Source: Paeniglutamicibacter kerguelensis (GTDB taxonomy: Bacteria > Actinomycetota > Actinomycetes > Actinomycetales > Micrococcaceae). Taken from it: 64,000 nt of DNA. A program made the translations under genes and the position numbers. The stretch is from assembly GCF_017876535.1 (NCBI RefSeq), contig NZ_JAGIOF010000001.1, forward strand, positions 744,001 to 808,000, written 5' to 3'. Shown here piece by piece: positions 28,216 through 37,182 of the stretch. Numbering within the stretch: the first letter of the stretch is position 1; every line of letters begins with the position of its first letter. The notes below the pieces were generated by a model that saw only the letters and a program-made list of their open reading frames with translations, did not search any database and was not told the DNA's origin.

Positions 28216-29256
28216 TCATCCCGGACTCTTGTCGCCCGTCAGCCAGCGTGCGAACGTCGTGCGGGCGTCGGTCTCCAGCACCACCACCCTCACCAGTAGC
28301 GTCATCGGAATCGACAGGATCGCACCCGCCGGGCCCAGCACGGTGCTCCAGAACACCACCGAAAAGAACGTGAGGGTCAGGTTCAGCTGCACGGCATCGC
28401 TGACGAACTTGGGTTGGACGAGTGCCTGGAGCACGAGGTTGATGGCGCAATAGGCCGCCAGCACCACAAGGGCCGTTCCCCATCCGCCGGTGACCAGGGC
28501 AAGCACCAACGGCGGGATCAGTCCGATGACGAATCCGATGCTGGGGATGTAGTTGGTCACGAACGCAAGCACCATCCACGCCGCGGCCCCGGGCACTCCC
28601 AGCGCCCACAGGATGAGCCCGTCAAGGATCGCCACGACTGTTCCGAAGATGGTGTTGATCACGTAGTAGCGGCGCACGGATGACCCGTACCGCGCGAAGG
28701 CGGTGATGGTGCGCTTGTGGCTCTTGGCGAACCGCGCGGTCATGCCCTCGATGAGCCTGGCATCGAAGGCCATGAACAGGATGTACGTGAAGACGAATGC
28801 CAACGCGATGACAAGAGTGGCAACTGCGCCGGTCAGCCACGCAACGGCAGCGAGGAGCACCTTGGGGTCGATCCCGGAGGGTTCGGCCACGGAGATGCCC
28901 ATGCCGTGCAGCAGCCCGGCCGCCGCCGCCGTCGCGTCCGAAAGCTCGCTGCCGTAGTCGCGGATCATTTGATTAAATTGCGCGATTCCGAGGAGCACCA
29001 GTGTGAGGATGGCCAGCAGCACGAGCCAGGAAACGACCACCACCGCTGTGGCTGCCGCCCAGTCCGGAAAGCCCCGCTTCAACAATTTCCCGCGAACCGG
29101 GTGCACCGTGACCACAACAACCATCGCGAAGAGGGCCGGCGTCACGAGGTCGCGCCCCAGATGAAGGCCAATAACGGCAACTGCAGTGGCCGCCAACATG
29201 ATGACCGTGCGGCCCGCGGGAGAGAAGCCTGTGCCGGGACCTCGTTCGATGGTCAT
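28216..29256 (-). CDS. AI-2E family transporter-like membrane protein
   Basis: 346 residues from ATG at 29256. Eight hydrophobic segments, with the family landmarks LVTPALFAMVVVVTVHPVRGKLLKRG, FVTNYIPSIGFVIGLIPPLVLAL and the conserved C-terminal QPKFVSDAVQLNLTLTFFSVVFW...GPAGAILSIPMTLLV region. The family includes the E. coli TqsA/YdiK proteins; some members are sodium/proton antiporters. The ribosome site before the chosen ATG is weak. Divergent from the DUF1269 gene. Confidence 0.88.
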   Translation of the reverse strand: MTIERGPGTGFSPAGRTVIMLAATAVAVIGLHLGRDLVTPALFAMVVVVTVHPVRGKLLKRGFPDWAAATAVVVVSWLVLLAILTLVLLGIAQFNQMIRDYGSELSDATAAAAGLLHGMGISVAEPSGIDPKVLLAAVAWLTGAVATLVIALAFVFTYILFMAFDARLIEGMTARFAKSHKRTITAFARYGSSVRRYYVINTIFGTVVAILDGLILWALGVPGAAAWMVLAFVTNYIPSIGFVIGLIPPLVLALVTGGWGTALVVLAAYCAINLVLQALVQPKFVSDAVQLNLTLTFFSVVFWSTVLGPAGAILSIPMTLLVRVVVLETDARTTFARWLTGDKSPG

Positions 29257-29706
29257 TGCGGACCAGCGGCTCGTGTCGGCGCGGTCCGTCGCCGGGTACC
29301 GGGGGTCCCCATGCCCGTCACTGCCGAAGCGGTTCCGTCGATCCCGCGGCATTCCATGGTGGCACGGGTGTGTGTCTCCAATGTCCCGGACACGGCAAGG
29401 CATGGTTCGTCCGGGGTTCCCTGGCCGCATCCATCCGACATGTGGCTGATCTTTCCGTTCGCTGCCCGACACAACATGGTGACTCCAGATTCCCCCGCAC
29501 CGCATCGGGCAACATCACCCGCATGAGGTGGTGCGGGGGTGATGGCCTTCAAACAATGCTGGGATGCATGGCCCCGCCGACGAGGAACGTCTGCGCCGAC
29601 CGAAACCCGATTTCCGACAAAGCCCCCCCAATTGTCCATGCCTACCATTCGGCGGCATGGCCCAACTCGACGAACAACGTCGAGACGTTCGAAAGGAAAC
29701 AGCTCC
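29257..29706. other. intergenic region between divergent membrane-protein genes
   Basis: 450 bp. Just before the ribosome site of the plus-strand gene lies a 7-bp inverted repeat, CTCGACG-AACAA-CGTCGAG (29666-29684), which could be a small operator or hairpin. No coding sequence was recognised. Confidence 0.4.
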
Positions 29707-30201
29707 ATGTCAGAACTGATTGTGATCTCCTTCGATTCCGAACTCCAGGCTGAAGGCGCCTACAAAGAGATTCAAGTCCTGCAGGACAACCTTGTGGTCG
29801 AGCTCGCCGGCCTGGCGCTCGTGAAAGTCGACGACAAAGGAAAGACGCATGTCGAGCACCCGGGAGGTTTTGGCAGCGTCGGCATGGGCGCTGCCGGGGG
29901 AGCGCTGTTCGGGATGCTGATTGGCATACTGTTCTTCATACCCTTCGCCGGGTTGATCTTCGGAGGCCTGTTCGGGGCGTTGTTCGCAGGCATCGACAAG
30001 ACCGGCCTGAACGCGGAGTTCCGTGAGCGGGTCAAGAGCGCGGTCACGGAGGGCAAGTCGGCCGTAGTCCTCTATGCAACCAAGATCACCGAGGACAAGT
30101 TTGCCGCAGCGCTGGCTCCCTACAAGGGCACCGTCATCCAGACCTCGCTCTCGGAGGCCGACGAGAAGACACTGGTCCACGATCTCAGCGAGGTCAAGTA
30201 G
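29707..30201 (+). CDS. DUF1269 family membrane protein
   Basis: 164 residues, ATG at 29707 preceded by GAAAGGAAACAGC. A cytoplasmic-looking N-terminus (SELIVISFDSELQAEGAYKEIQVLQ) is followed by one long glycine-rich hydrophobic stretch (GMGAAGGALFGMLIGILFFIPFAG, about 58-98) and a charged C-terminal domain ending in SEADEKTLVHDL. This is the DUF1269 pattern, with unknown function; the glycine-zipper-like hairpin suggests membrane insertion. Confidence 0.88.
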   Translation: MSELIVISFDSELQAEGAYKEIQVLQDNLVVELAGLALVKVDDKGKTHVEHPGGFGSVGMGAAGGALFGMLIGILFFIPFAGLIFGGLFGALFAGIDKTGLNAEFRERVKSAVTEGKSAVVLYATKITEDKFAAALAPYKGTVIQTSLSEADEKTLVHDLSEVK

Positions 30202-30242
30202 GCACGTCGGAACACTAAATCAAAGGACCGCCCCCAAGGAGC

Positions 30243-30283
30243 GGGCCAGGCCGGACGCTGTCCCCGCACGGTCGGCCTGGCCC
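30243..30283 (+). terminator. hairpin after the DUF1269 gene
   Basis: 11-bp arms GGGCCAGGCCG and mirrored CGGCCTGGCCC are separated by about 19 bases and followed by TCTCCGTCATTT. It lies 42 bp downstream of the stop codon. Confidence 0.65.
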
Positions 30284-30592
30284 TCTCCGTCATTTCGTGG
30301 CTATCGGGGCGCATGGTTGCGCACCGACACCGACACCGACGCCTGTCTGCCGGCGGGCGCCGTCGTCATCGCACAGTCGATGGCCTTGCCGCCATCGAGA
30401 ACCCGCGGGTGCAGGTCGGGCCTGTATCTGTATCATTCCGATGCTCGTCTACGCACTTCGTGGCGGTTCGCATGCGGCCATGGATCCGGCAGGCATGAAC
30501 CATTCGGGTCATCAAAGGTGGGTGATGCGACACCCGGGGAACCGGACGACGATCGATCGGGTAAGCATTTCCCAAGGAAGGCAGGTCTCCGA
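30284..30592. other. intergenic region upstream of the DUF1254/DUF1214 gene
   Basis: 309 bp with no recognisable coding content. The only clear element is the AAGGAAGGCAGG ribosome site directly before the ATG at 30593. Confidence 0.4.
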
Positions 30593-31531
30593 ATGAGTCC
30601 ACTACCCGTAAACGTCGACAACTTTGCCCGCGCCGAATCCGACCGAATGTTCGCGGCCATCTCGCACCGTGCAGGTGGCACCGGTCAGTGGAGCCATGGC
30701 AAGGTGCCAACGGCAATCGATTCCCAACCCGTCATCCGCATGAACCGCGACACCCTGTATAGCGCGGCGGTCGTTGATGTCAGCAAGGGTGCGACCCTAG
30801 GCATCCCGGATGTGGGGGATCGCTACGTGTCGGTGATGATTTTGAACCAGGACCACTACATCAACACGGTGTTGCACGAACCGGGAAACCATGAGCTTTC
30901 CCTTGCCGATTTCGGTACCGACTTCGTGTTGGTCGCAGCCCGCATCCTGGTGGATCCGGAAGATGCAGCAGACGTGGCGGAAGTCAACGCCTTGCAGGAC
31001 CGGTTGGTGATCTCATCGACCAGCAGCAGGGCCTTCGAGTTGCCCGACTACAACGATGCGTCGGCCGCTTCCACCCGTACGGCACTGCTTGACCTGGCCA
31101 AGGGGCTCTCCGGCCTGGAATATTGCTTCGGCAGCCAGCAAGACGTGGACCCGGTGCGCCACCTGATCGGGTCGGCGGCAGGATGGGGCGGACTGCCGGA
31201 ACACGAGGCCTCCTACATCAACGTTTCCCCGGGACTTCCGGCGGGGAAGTACTCGCTGACGGTGGGCGAGGTGCCTGTCGACGGGTTCTGGTCGCTTTCG
31301 CTCTACAACGCCGAGGGCTATTTCCAGGAGAACGGGCAGGGCTCCTACAGCGTCAACAACATCACCGGCGTGCCAAACGCCGACGGAACGATCACCATAA
31401 ATTTCGGCGGTTCCCCGGATGAGCCAAATTCCTTGCCTGTCATGGAAGGGTGGAATTACCTGATCCGCTTGTACCGCCCGCGCGCCGAGGTGCTTGAAGG
31501 ACGATGGCAGTTCCCCGGGATCAGCAGTTGA
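30593..31531 (+). CDS. DUF1254/DUF1214 domain protein
   Basis: 312 residues from ATG at 30593. The N-terminal half has NRDTLYSAAVVDVSKGATLGIPDVGDRYVSVMILNQDHY (DUF1254-type), and the C-terminal half has the DUF1214 block PVDGFWSLSLYNAEGYF with SVNNITGVPNADGTITINFGG and the final NYLIRLYRPRAEVLEGRWQFP. The biochemical role of this fold is unknown. No signal peptide is visible, unlike many relatives, so it is probably cytoplasmic here. Single gene. Confidence 0.85.
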   Translation: MSPLPVNVDNFARAESDRMFAAISHRAGGTGQWSHGKVPTAIDSQPVIRMNRDTLYSAAVVDVSKGATLGIPDVGDRYVSVMILNQDHYINTVLHEPGNHELSLADFGTDFVLVAARILVDPEDAADVAEVNALQDRLVISSTSSRAFELPDYNDASAASTRTALLDLAKGLSGLEYCFGSQQDVDPVRHLIGSAAGWGGLPEHEASYINVSPGLPAGKYSLTVGEVPVDGFWSLSLYNAEGYFQENGQGSYSVNNITGVPNADGTITINFGGSPDEPNSLPVMEGWNYLIRLYRPRAEVLEGRWQFPGISS

Positions 31532-32370
31532 GCGATGCCGAACAGCGATGACGGAAAGATCGCAGACCGCCCGACGGAATCCTTGAACACGATCCGGCAA
31601 AGACACATGCCATCGAACTCAAAGTCGACGGAGTGTTGCTGAAAGCAGTGCCTGACCCGACCCGCAGCGGGATAGCGCGCCTGCTGGATCTGTCCTGCTA
31701 AATAGGCACGAAACTGCCGACGCGTCGGGCACGCCGTTTGGCGGGCCCGACGCGTTCCCGTTCCCGTTCCCGTTCCCGTTCCCGTTGGCTGTGCACGTGC
31801 TGCTTCCCATCCGCAACATGGAACGGACACGGTTTTTCATGATGGACCCGAAAACAGCCATATCCGTGGGTGATGTGTGGTCCGCTGAGTCGATCCGTTG
31901 CTCGTTGGCTCGGCGGGCCTCGGGTTTTCGGGCCGGCGGGATCCCGGTCTTCGGACCAGGGCAAGCAGACGAACGAGACGAAATTGTCGCTAGCAGGACA
32001 GCTTCGCCTACGTCTATGTGGCAGGCAGAGTAAAAGACGGAATCTTCCTGCTTCGATGATTTATAGACAAAGAACCTGTTTTTCGCACCATTGCGCCTTA
32101 GACGTTGATGAAGGTCGTGCCGGCGGGGAACCCTGCAGCTCGGGTGAGATGTTGGGCCCTGTCCGCGACAACCATCCATATCTACTTTGCAGCACGGTTC
32201 CGGACAGAACCGTGCGTTCCTGAACCATATCCATCTTCTGTCTGACATGACTGACGTGCCTGTTTTCACCCGATTAGGGGGAGCAGATGATCAAGGGTCC
32301 CTTGTTAGCGTGAATGAAGTGCCACCGCACTTCCGCGATAGCAGACAACAAGAGAAAAGCGGGCATTGTC
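31532..32370. other. long noncoding region with a hexamer repeat
   Basis: About 840 bp without a convincing gene. It contains the GTTCCC array (listed separately). Frames open on both strands lack ribosome sites and family-like sequence. Base composition is less GC-rich around 32030-32110. Confidence 0.5.
31754..31786. repeat. GTTCCC hexanucleotide tandem repeat
   Basis: Five and a half perfect head-to-tail copies of GTTCCC in noncoding sequence. It would be translated as an Arg-Glu dipeptide repeat on the minus strand, but no real gene covers it. A candidate variable-number repeat. Confidence 0.95.
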
Positions 32371-32760
32371 ATGGATTTCTGGGCGTCCTTCTGGGACATC
32401 ATCTGGTGGTTCTTCGTCGTCTTTGCGTTTATGGCGTATTTGTGGGCCGTGCTCGCGATCATCATTGACCTGTTCCACGATCACAAACTCAGCGGCTGGT
32501 GGAAGGCCTTGTGGTTCGTCTTCCTGATTTTCGTGCCTTTTCTCACGGCGGTCGTGTACCTGATCGCTCGTGGAGACGGGATGGCAGAGCGCAGCCAGAA
32601 AGCAAGTCGCACGAGGCTGGAAAGCTATGAGCCATACAATCGCGACGTCGCAGGTTACAGCAGCAGCGATGAGATCGCGAAGGCGAAGATTCTTCTGGAC
32701 TGCGGCACGATTAGCCAGGCCGAGTTTGCCAGCATCAAGCTCAAAGCGCTCGCAAAGTGA
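32371..32760 (+). CDS. small membrane protein with SHOCT-type C-terminus
   Basis: 129 residues from ATG at 32371. Two transmembrane helices (about 5-30 and 40-62, WWFFVVFAFMAYLWAVLAIIIDLF and KALWFVFLIFVPFLTAVVYLI) have the PLDc_N-like spacing, followed by a charged linker and a SHOCT-like motif at the end (DEIAKAKILLDCGTISQAEFASIKLKAL). Such actinobacterial proteins are common and have no assigned function. An in-frame upstream start at 32314 lacks a ribosome site. Confidence 0.85.
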   Translation: MDFWASFWDIIWWFFVVFAFMAYLWAVLAIIIDLFHDHKLSGWWKALWFVFLIFVPFLTAVVYLIARGDGMAERSQKASRTRLESYEPYNRDVAGYSSSDEIAKAKILLDCGTISQAEFASIKLKALAK

Positions 32761-33180
32761 CAGCTTCACATGAGCGGAGGGCCTTTCAGGTGATGGGTGC
32801 CCACCTCTGAGACTTGGCACAGTTGGGGAAGCTTCCACCGTGACTTTGTGGGCTTCAGCGGGTGTTCGCTCGAGCAGCTGCGCAATTCAAGCGGACGGGA
32901 GAAGCCCAAGCCGAGTTGACCGACCTCGACGTGACAAAGGCCCTGGAATTGTGCGGAGAAGTATCCGCGCGTGAGAACCGAAATGCCCTGGAAGCGGCGA
33001 TCCGTATCCGTGCGTCCGTGTGACCGACCACCGCTCTTTGACTGCCCATGGCCGCTGATGCCTTGGCATTGCCTGTGTTGGTGCTGCCTACGGCGGGCGG
33101 TACCGCAGGCCACCACGGCTGCGGGGCACCCGGGGTCATCGACTCCTTCCCTCGGTGGAATTCCCGATACGCTAGAACCC
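32761..33180. other. region upstream of dapB with a possible 53-residue frame
   Basis: 420 bp. A GTG at 32862 opens a frame to TGA at 33023 (AAAQFKRTGEAQAELTDLDV...), amphipathic and with plausible codon use, but it has no good ribosome site and no known family, so it is not called as a gene. The dapB promoter must lie in this region; no clear elements were identified. Confidence 0.4.
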
Positions 33181-33939
33181 ATGAGTGCACCACTAAAAGT
33201 CGCCGTCATCGGCGCATCAGGACGAATGGGAGCCGAGGCCGTCAAGGCCGTCGACTCCGCCACCGACATGAAACTTGTTGCGGCGCTGGGCCGCGGAGAC
33301 GAACTCCAGGCCATCGTGGATGCCGGTGCCACCCACGTGGTGGACCTGAGCGTGCCAGCGAGCACCGAGGAAAACGTCCGCTTCGCTGTCGAGCACGGCC
33401 TGCACGCCGTGGTCGGCACCACCGGCTGGGACGATGCCAAGAGGGCCTCCCTGCAGGAACTGCTGGCCAAGAACCCGGGAACCGGCGTGCTCATCGCCCC
33501 GAACTTCGCCCTGGGCTCCGTGCTGGCCAGCGCCTTCGCCGCCACCGCCGCACGCTACTTCGAATCGGTGGAAATCATCGAGTTGCACCACCCCAACAAG
33601 GTCGATGCACCGTCGGGCACCGCGGTGCGCACCGCCGAACTGATCGCCGCCGAACGCGCCGCGGCCGGCGTGGCGCCGAGCCCGGATGCCACCGAAACCC
33701 AGCTTGAAGGTGCCCGCGGCGCCGTCGTCGACGGCATCCACGTGCACTCGGTGCGCCTGCGCGGACTCGTCGCCCACCAGGAAGTGCTGCTCGGCGGCGA
33801 GGGCGAACAACTCACGCTGCGCCACGACTCCTACGACCGCGCCTCCTTCATGCCCGGTGTCCTGCTGGGCCTGCGCACCGTTGCCTCCCGCCCGGGGCTG
33901 ACCTACGGCCTTGACGGCTACCTCGAGTTGGGACGCTAG
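33181..33939 (+). CDS. dapB: 4-hydroxy-tetrahydrodipicolinate reductase DapB
   Basis: 252 residues. N-terminal NAD(P)-binding loop VIGASGRMG (9-17), GTTG at 79-82, APNFALG, and the catalytic HHPNKVDAPSGTA segment (His136/His137, Lys140). It reduces the DapA product in the diaminopimelate/lysine pathway that also feeds peptidoglycan. The ATG at 33181 fits the normal family start. dapA lies 28 kb downstream on the same strand, separated by the catabolic island. Confidence 0.97.
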   Translation: MSAPLKVAVIGASGRMGAEAVKAVDSATDMKLVAALGRGDELQAIVDAGATHVVDLSVPASTEENVRFAVEHGLHAVVGTTGWDDAKRASLQELLAKNPGTGVLIAPNFALGSVLASAFAATAARYFESVEIIELHHPNKVDAPSGTAVRTAELIAAERAAAGVAPSPDATETQLEGARGAVVDGIHVHSVRLRGLVAHQEVLLGGEGEQLTLRHDSYDRASFMPGVLLGLRTVASRPGLTYGLDGYLELGR

Positions 33940-33945
33940 GCGCGC

Positions 33946-34395
33946 ATGAAAACCAAGATCTGGGTCGGCGCCATCCTGCTGCTTTTCGTGTTCTACCTGG
34001 TTGCCGCCTTCGGCTCCGCCGCGCGCTTCATCACCGCCGCCGAACCGCTGGCCAAGGTCATCGGCGTCGCCGCGCTGGTGATCCCGCTGGTGGGCGTGTG
34101 GATCCTGATCCGCGAGGTGCTCTTCGGCTCCCGCACCCAAACCATGGCCGGCATCCTTGAATCCGAGGGCCTGCTGCCGGAGGACAACCTGCCTCGCACC
34201 CCGTCCGGGCGCATCGTCAAGGCCGCCGCGGACGAGGACTTCGTGCAGTACAAGGAAGAGGTCGAGGCCAACCCCGAGTCGTGGAAGTCCTGGCACCGGC
34301 TGGCGCTGGCCTACGACGCGGCGGGGGACCGCAAGCGCGCCCGCGAATCGATGCGTACCGCTATCGGCTTCTACCTGGCCGACACCAAGAAGTAG
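33946..34395 (+). CDS. membrane protein with a TPR-like tail, downstream of dapB
   Basis: 149 residues, start 7 bp after the dapB stop, so in the same transcript. Two transmembrane helices (5-26 and 36-57), then a cytoplasmic part with GILESEGLLPEDNLPRTPSGRI and a single TPR-like repeat (NPESWKSWHRLALAYDAAGDRKRARESMRTAI). I recognise the layout as an actinobacterial conserved hypothetical; its function is unknown. Confidence 0.8.
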   Translation: MKTKIWVGAILLLFVFYLVAAFGSAARFITAAEPLAKVIGVAALVIPLVGVWILIREVLFGSRTQTMAGILESEGLLPEDNLPRTPSGRIVKAAADEDFVQYKEEVEANPESWKSWHRLALAYDAAGDRKRARESMRTAIGFYLADTKK

Positions 34396-34494
34396 CAACG
34401 GCGTCCGTCCGGGACCCCAATCGGGAACAGGCGGGGGTGTGCCCGGGACGCGAACCGCTGCGGTCCGCGCCCTGGGCGGTGGAAGCAGGTGGAG

Positions 34495-35550
34495 CTAGTG
34501 CGCGGTCTCGAAGCTGCGCAGCCCCAGCCGGTTGAGTGTGCTGCGCAGGAAGTCGGCGGATTCGAGGACCATCTTCTCCCCGTTGTACTCGGTGGCACGC
34601 ACGGTGTCGATCGAGGGGCGTTCGCCGGCCGCCGTCTGCCGGGCGTAGGCCGTGGCAAGTCGGCGGATCTCGGTGACCTCGGCCGGGTCCAGGTCCGGGT
34701 GCAGTGCGGTCCATACCGGATCGTCCAACCCGATCGGCAGGTGCAGCGTCGGCCCGGCGTTCTCGATGGACAGCGGCAGCTCCGGGTTGGCCGCGTGAAG
34801 GATCGAGATGACCGCATCCCAGTCGATCACGCCCTGGCCGATGGTGGCGAAGACACGCCCGAAGGTGCCATCCTGCTCACCCAGGACGAAGTCGCGCAGG
34901 TGGGTTGCGCGGGTGTATGGGGCGACGCGGCGGGCCGCGGCCACCGGGTCTTCGCCGCGCACCACCACGTTGGCGCAGTCGAAGGTCACGCCCACGGTGT
35001 CCGGGCCGACGGCCTCCACCAGACGCACCACCTCGTAGCTGGTGATCTCCTCGTGGGTCTCGATATTCATGTGGATTCCGTGTTCGCGGGCCGTCGGGGC
35101 CAGCAGCTTGAGGAATTTCTCGATCGCCACCAGCTGGTCGGCCCACGGGGCGTCCGTGCGGAAGCGGTCGAAGACATGGTAGCCGGGCAGGCCCTTTTGG
35201 TAGTTCGCGCAGGCCACCCACAGGTCGGTGACCCCGGCGCCCTGGCTGGCGGCCTCGATCATTTTGACCATGCCGCGGGTGTAGTCCCCGTCGCCGAGCC
35301 GGCGCACCGCGGGGGCCTCTGCCGCCGCGTAGGGGTTCACCTTGGCCAGTCCCATTTGCAGGTAGAGTCCCAGGTCGTCGGCATGGGCCCGAACCTCGGC
35401 AAGCAGCCCGTGGTCAAGGGTTGGCGAGACGTCCAGTATGGTGCGGAAGTACACGCCCTCTAGCCCGTAGTTCTTGGCCTTGTCCAGGATCTGGAAGGGG
35501 GTGTCGGTGGCCTCGTGTGGGATCTTGCTGCCGTCAACTCCGATGCGCAT
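34495..35550 (-). CDS. sugar phosphate isomerase/epimerase-like TIM barrel
   Basis: 351 residues, AP-endonuclease-2/xylose-isomerase-like TIM barrel. Metal-ligand glutamates and histidines are seen in MNIETHEE, in VTFDCANVVVRGEDP and in THLRDFVLGE and LSIENAGPT. The family isomerises, epimerises or lyses sugar-like or amino-sugar-like compounds. It is the last gene of the cluster A operon, 33 bp after the solute-binding protein. It is paralogous to the first gene of the same operon (40959-42041): both share a segment of the form ANxVVRGEDPV followed by a THLxDxVL motif. Substrate unknown. Confidence 0.85.
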   Translation of the reverse strand: MRIGVDGSKIPHEATDTPFQILDKAKNYGLEGVYFRTILDVSPTLDHGLLAEVRAHADDLGLYLQMGLAKVNPYAAAEAPAVRRLGDGDYTRGMVKMIEAASQGAGVTDLWVACANYQKGLPGYHVFDRFRTDAPWADQLVAIEKFLKLLAPTAREHGIHMNIETHEEITSYEVVRLVEAVGPDTVGVTFDCANVVVRGEDPVAAARRVAPYTRATHLRDFVLGEQDGTFGRVFATIGQGVIDWDAVISILHAANPELPLSIENAGPTLHLPIGLDDPVWTALHPDLDPAEVTEIRRLATAYARQTAAGERPSIDTVRATEYNGEKMVLESADFLRSTLNRLGLRSFETAH

Positions 35551-35583
35551 GTGATTCTCTCCTTGGATTCGTGTTCAGTGGTC

Positions 35584-37182
35584 TTAGCGTCCCCACTCCG
35601 AAAAGCGGAGTGAGGAGGAGTACTTGAAGTGGTTGACGTCCCGGGCAAGCACCGCGGTGAAGCGGGCCCGGTAGAGGACGATGGTCGAGGAATTCTCGAG
35701 CCACTTCTCGGTCAGGGCGTCGATGACCGGCTGCTGGTCCTTCAGGTCGGGGATCCGACCCAGTTCGTCGAGCAGCTCGGTGGTTCCGTCGATGCAGATG
35801 TGCTGGTTGTTGAAGTTGCTGCCGCAGGTCATCTTCTTGCGCAGCTCGTAGGCGGCCACCGAACCGGCGCCCTCGAAGAGCAGCGCGGACCCGTACTTGC
35901 CGGTGTTGAACCGGGTGGCGAAGGAAGTGGGGGTTTGCGAGTCGATGTTGACCTTGACGCCGATCTCCTCCCATCCGGCCTTCAGGATGGTTGCCAGTGT
36001 GGAGACGCTGGGGGCCGCGGGGTTGATCATCAAATCGATGGTGGGGTTCTCGATTCCCGACTCGGCCACGAGCCGGCGGGCCAGTTCCTTGTCCATCGTG
36101 CGCGGGACGCTGAGTTCCTTGTTGAAGCCCGGGACATCCGGCGGGAAGGGCCCGTAGTAGCTGTCGGCGAACCCGTGGGCCACCTCCTCGATGATCTGGT
36201 CGTAGGGCACCGAATGGGTCAGCGCCTCGCGCAGCTTGGCGTTCGCGCTGTTGCCCTCCTGGTTGTTCATTGACACCGTCACCGGCGACAGCGACGGGGC
36301 GCTGGCCACCTTGCAGCAGTCTTCGCTGCGCAGCTGGTCCACCACGTAGGGCGGCAGGCCCAGGGTGACGTCCGCCTGGCCGCGACGGGCCTGCAACATC
36401 AGGGTCGGCACCGAGGTGATGAAGTTGATGCGCACGGTTTCCTCCAGCGCCGGCTTCCCGTGGTAATTCGGGTTGCGCTTGAGGATGGCGTGGTTGTTCG
36501 GCACGTAGGTGTCCAGCTCGTAGGGCCCGGAGCTGCTGGCGGTGTGCGAGGCGAGCCACTGGTTCGGGACGCCCTTCCTGTCCTCGCCGTGGGCCTTGAT
36601 TTCCACCGGGTCGTAGATCGAGCCGCGGGACTGGGCCAGTGTGACCAGGATCGAGGGATACGCGCGGGAGAGCTCCAAACGCACGGTGGCCGGGTCCACA
36701 ACAACCACGTCCTTGATCAGCGGCGGGTCGGTCAGGCCGATCTGCAGGGCCAGCGCGCCGCATGCGCCGATGGTCAGGTTGCGCATGATGGAATAGCGCA
36801 CCGCCTCGGCATCCAGTGGGTTGCCGTTGGCGAACTTGGCGCCTTCCCGCAGCTTGAAGGTGTAGTTCGTGCCGTCCTCGGAGACGGTCCAGGACTCGGC
36901 CAGGTCAGGCTGGATCCGATCCGGGCTGGTGCTGGCCACGACCGTGCCGTCTTCCTGGGTGTCCGTATCCAAGGCCACCAGCCGGGCGTAGAAGTTGCTT
37001 GCAAAGGAATTGTCGTCGCCCGCGCAGACGAAGGCAGGGTCGATGTTGGTCAGCTGGGTGGACCAGTTGATCGTGAACGGACGGTCCTCCCCGGAGGCCG
37101 CGTTCGGCACGGTGCCGCAGCCAGTCAGCGCCAACAGCGCTGCACCCAGTGCAGCCACGGCGCGGGTCAAGGTACTACGCAT
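35584..37182 (-). CDS. peptide-type ABC transporter solute-binding lipoprotein (cluster A)
   Basis: 532 residues, family 5 extracellular binding protein. Lipobox LTGC with Cys22. It shows the family pattern DLAESWTVSEDGTNYTFKLREGAKF, a mid-part with SSGPYELDTYVPNNHAILKRNPNYHG, and an ADVTLGLPPYVVDQL hinge region. It captures the substrate (peptides, opines or similar small amides) outside the membrane. Its start overlaps the preceding ATPase gene by eight bases (ATPase stop TAG inside ATGCGTAG). The conserved Trp/Asp peptide pocket cannot be resolved by eye, so the substrate remains open. Confidence 0.9.
   Translation of the reverse strand: MRSTLTRAVAALGAALLALTGCGTVPNAASGEDRPFTINWSTQLTNIDPAFVCAGDDNSFASNFYARLVALDTDTQEDGTVVASTSPDRIQPDLAESWTVSEDGTNYTFKLREGAKFANGNPLDAEAVRYSIMRNLTIGACGALALQIGLTDPPLIKDVVVVDPATVRLELSRAYPSILVTLAQSRGSIYDPVEIKAHGEDRKGVPNQWLASHTASSSGPYELDTYVPNNHAILKRNPNYHGKPALEETVRINFITSVPTLMLQARRGQADVTLGLPPYVVDQLRSEDCCKVASAPSLSPVTVSMNNQEGNSANAKLREALTHSVPYDQIIEEVAHGFADSYYGPFPPDVPGFNKELSVPRTMDKELARRLVAESGIENPTIDLMINPAAPSVSTLATILKAGWEEIGVKVNIDSQTPTSFATRFNTGKYGSALLFEGAGSVAAYELRKKMTCGSNFNNQHICIDGTTELLDELGRIPDLKDQQPVIDALTEKWLENSSTIVLYRARFTAVLARDVNHFKYSSSLRFSEWGR

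Noticed and set aside
32862..33023. 53-residue plus-strand frame upstream of dapB
   Set aside because: Plausible codon use but no good start site or family; too little support for a gene call.
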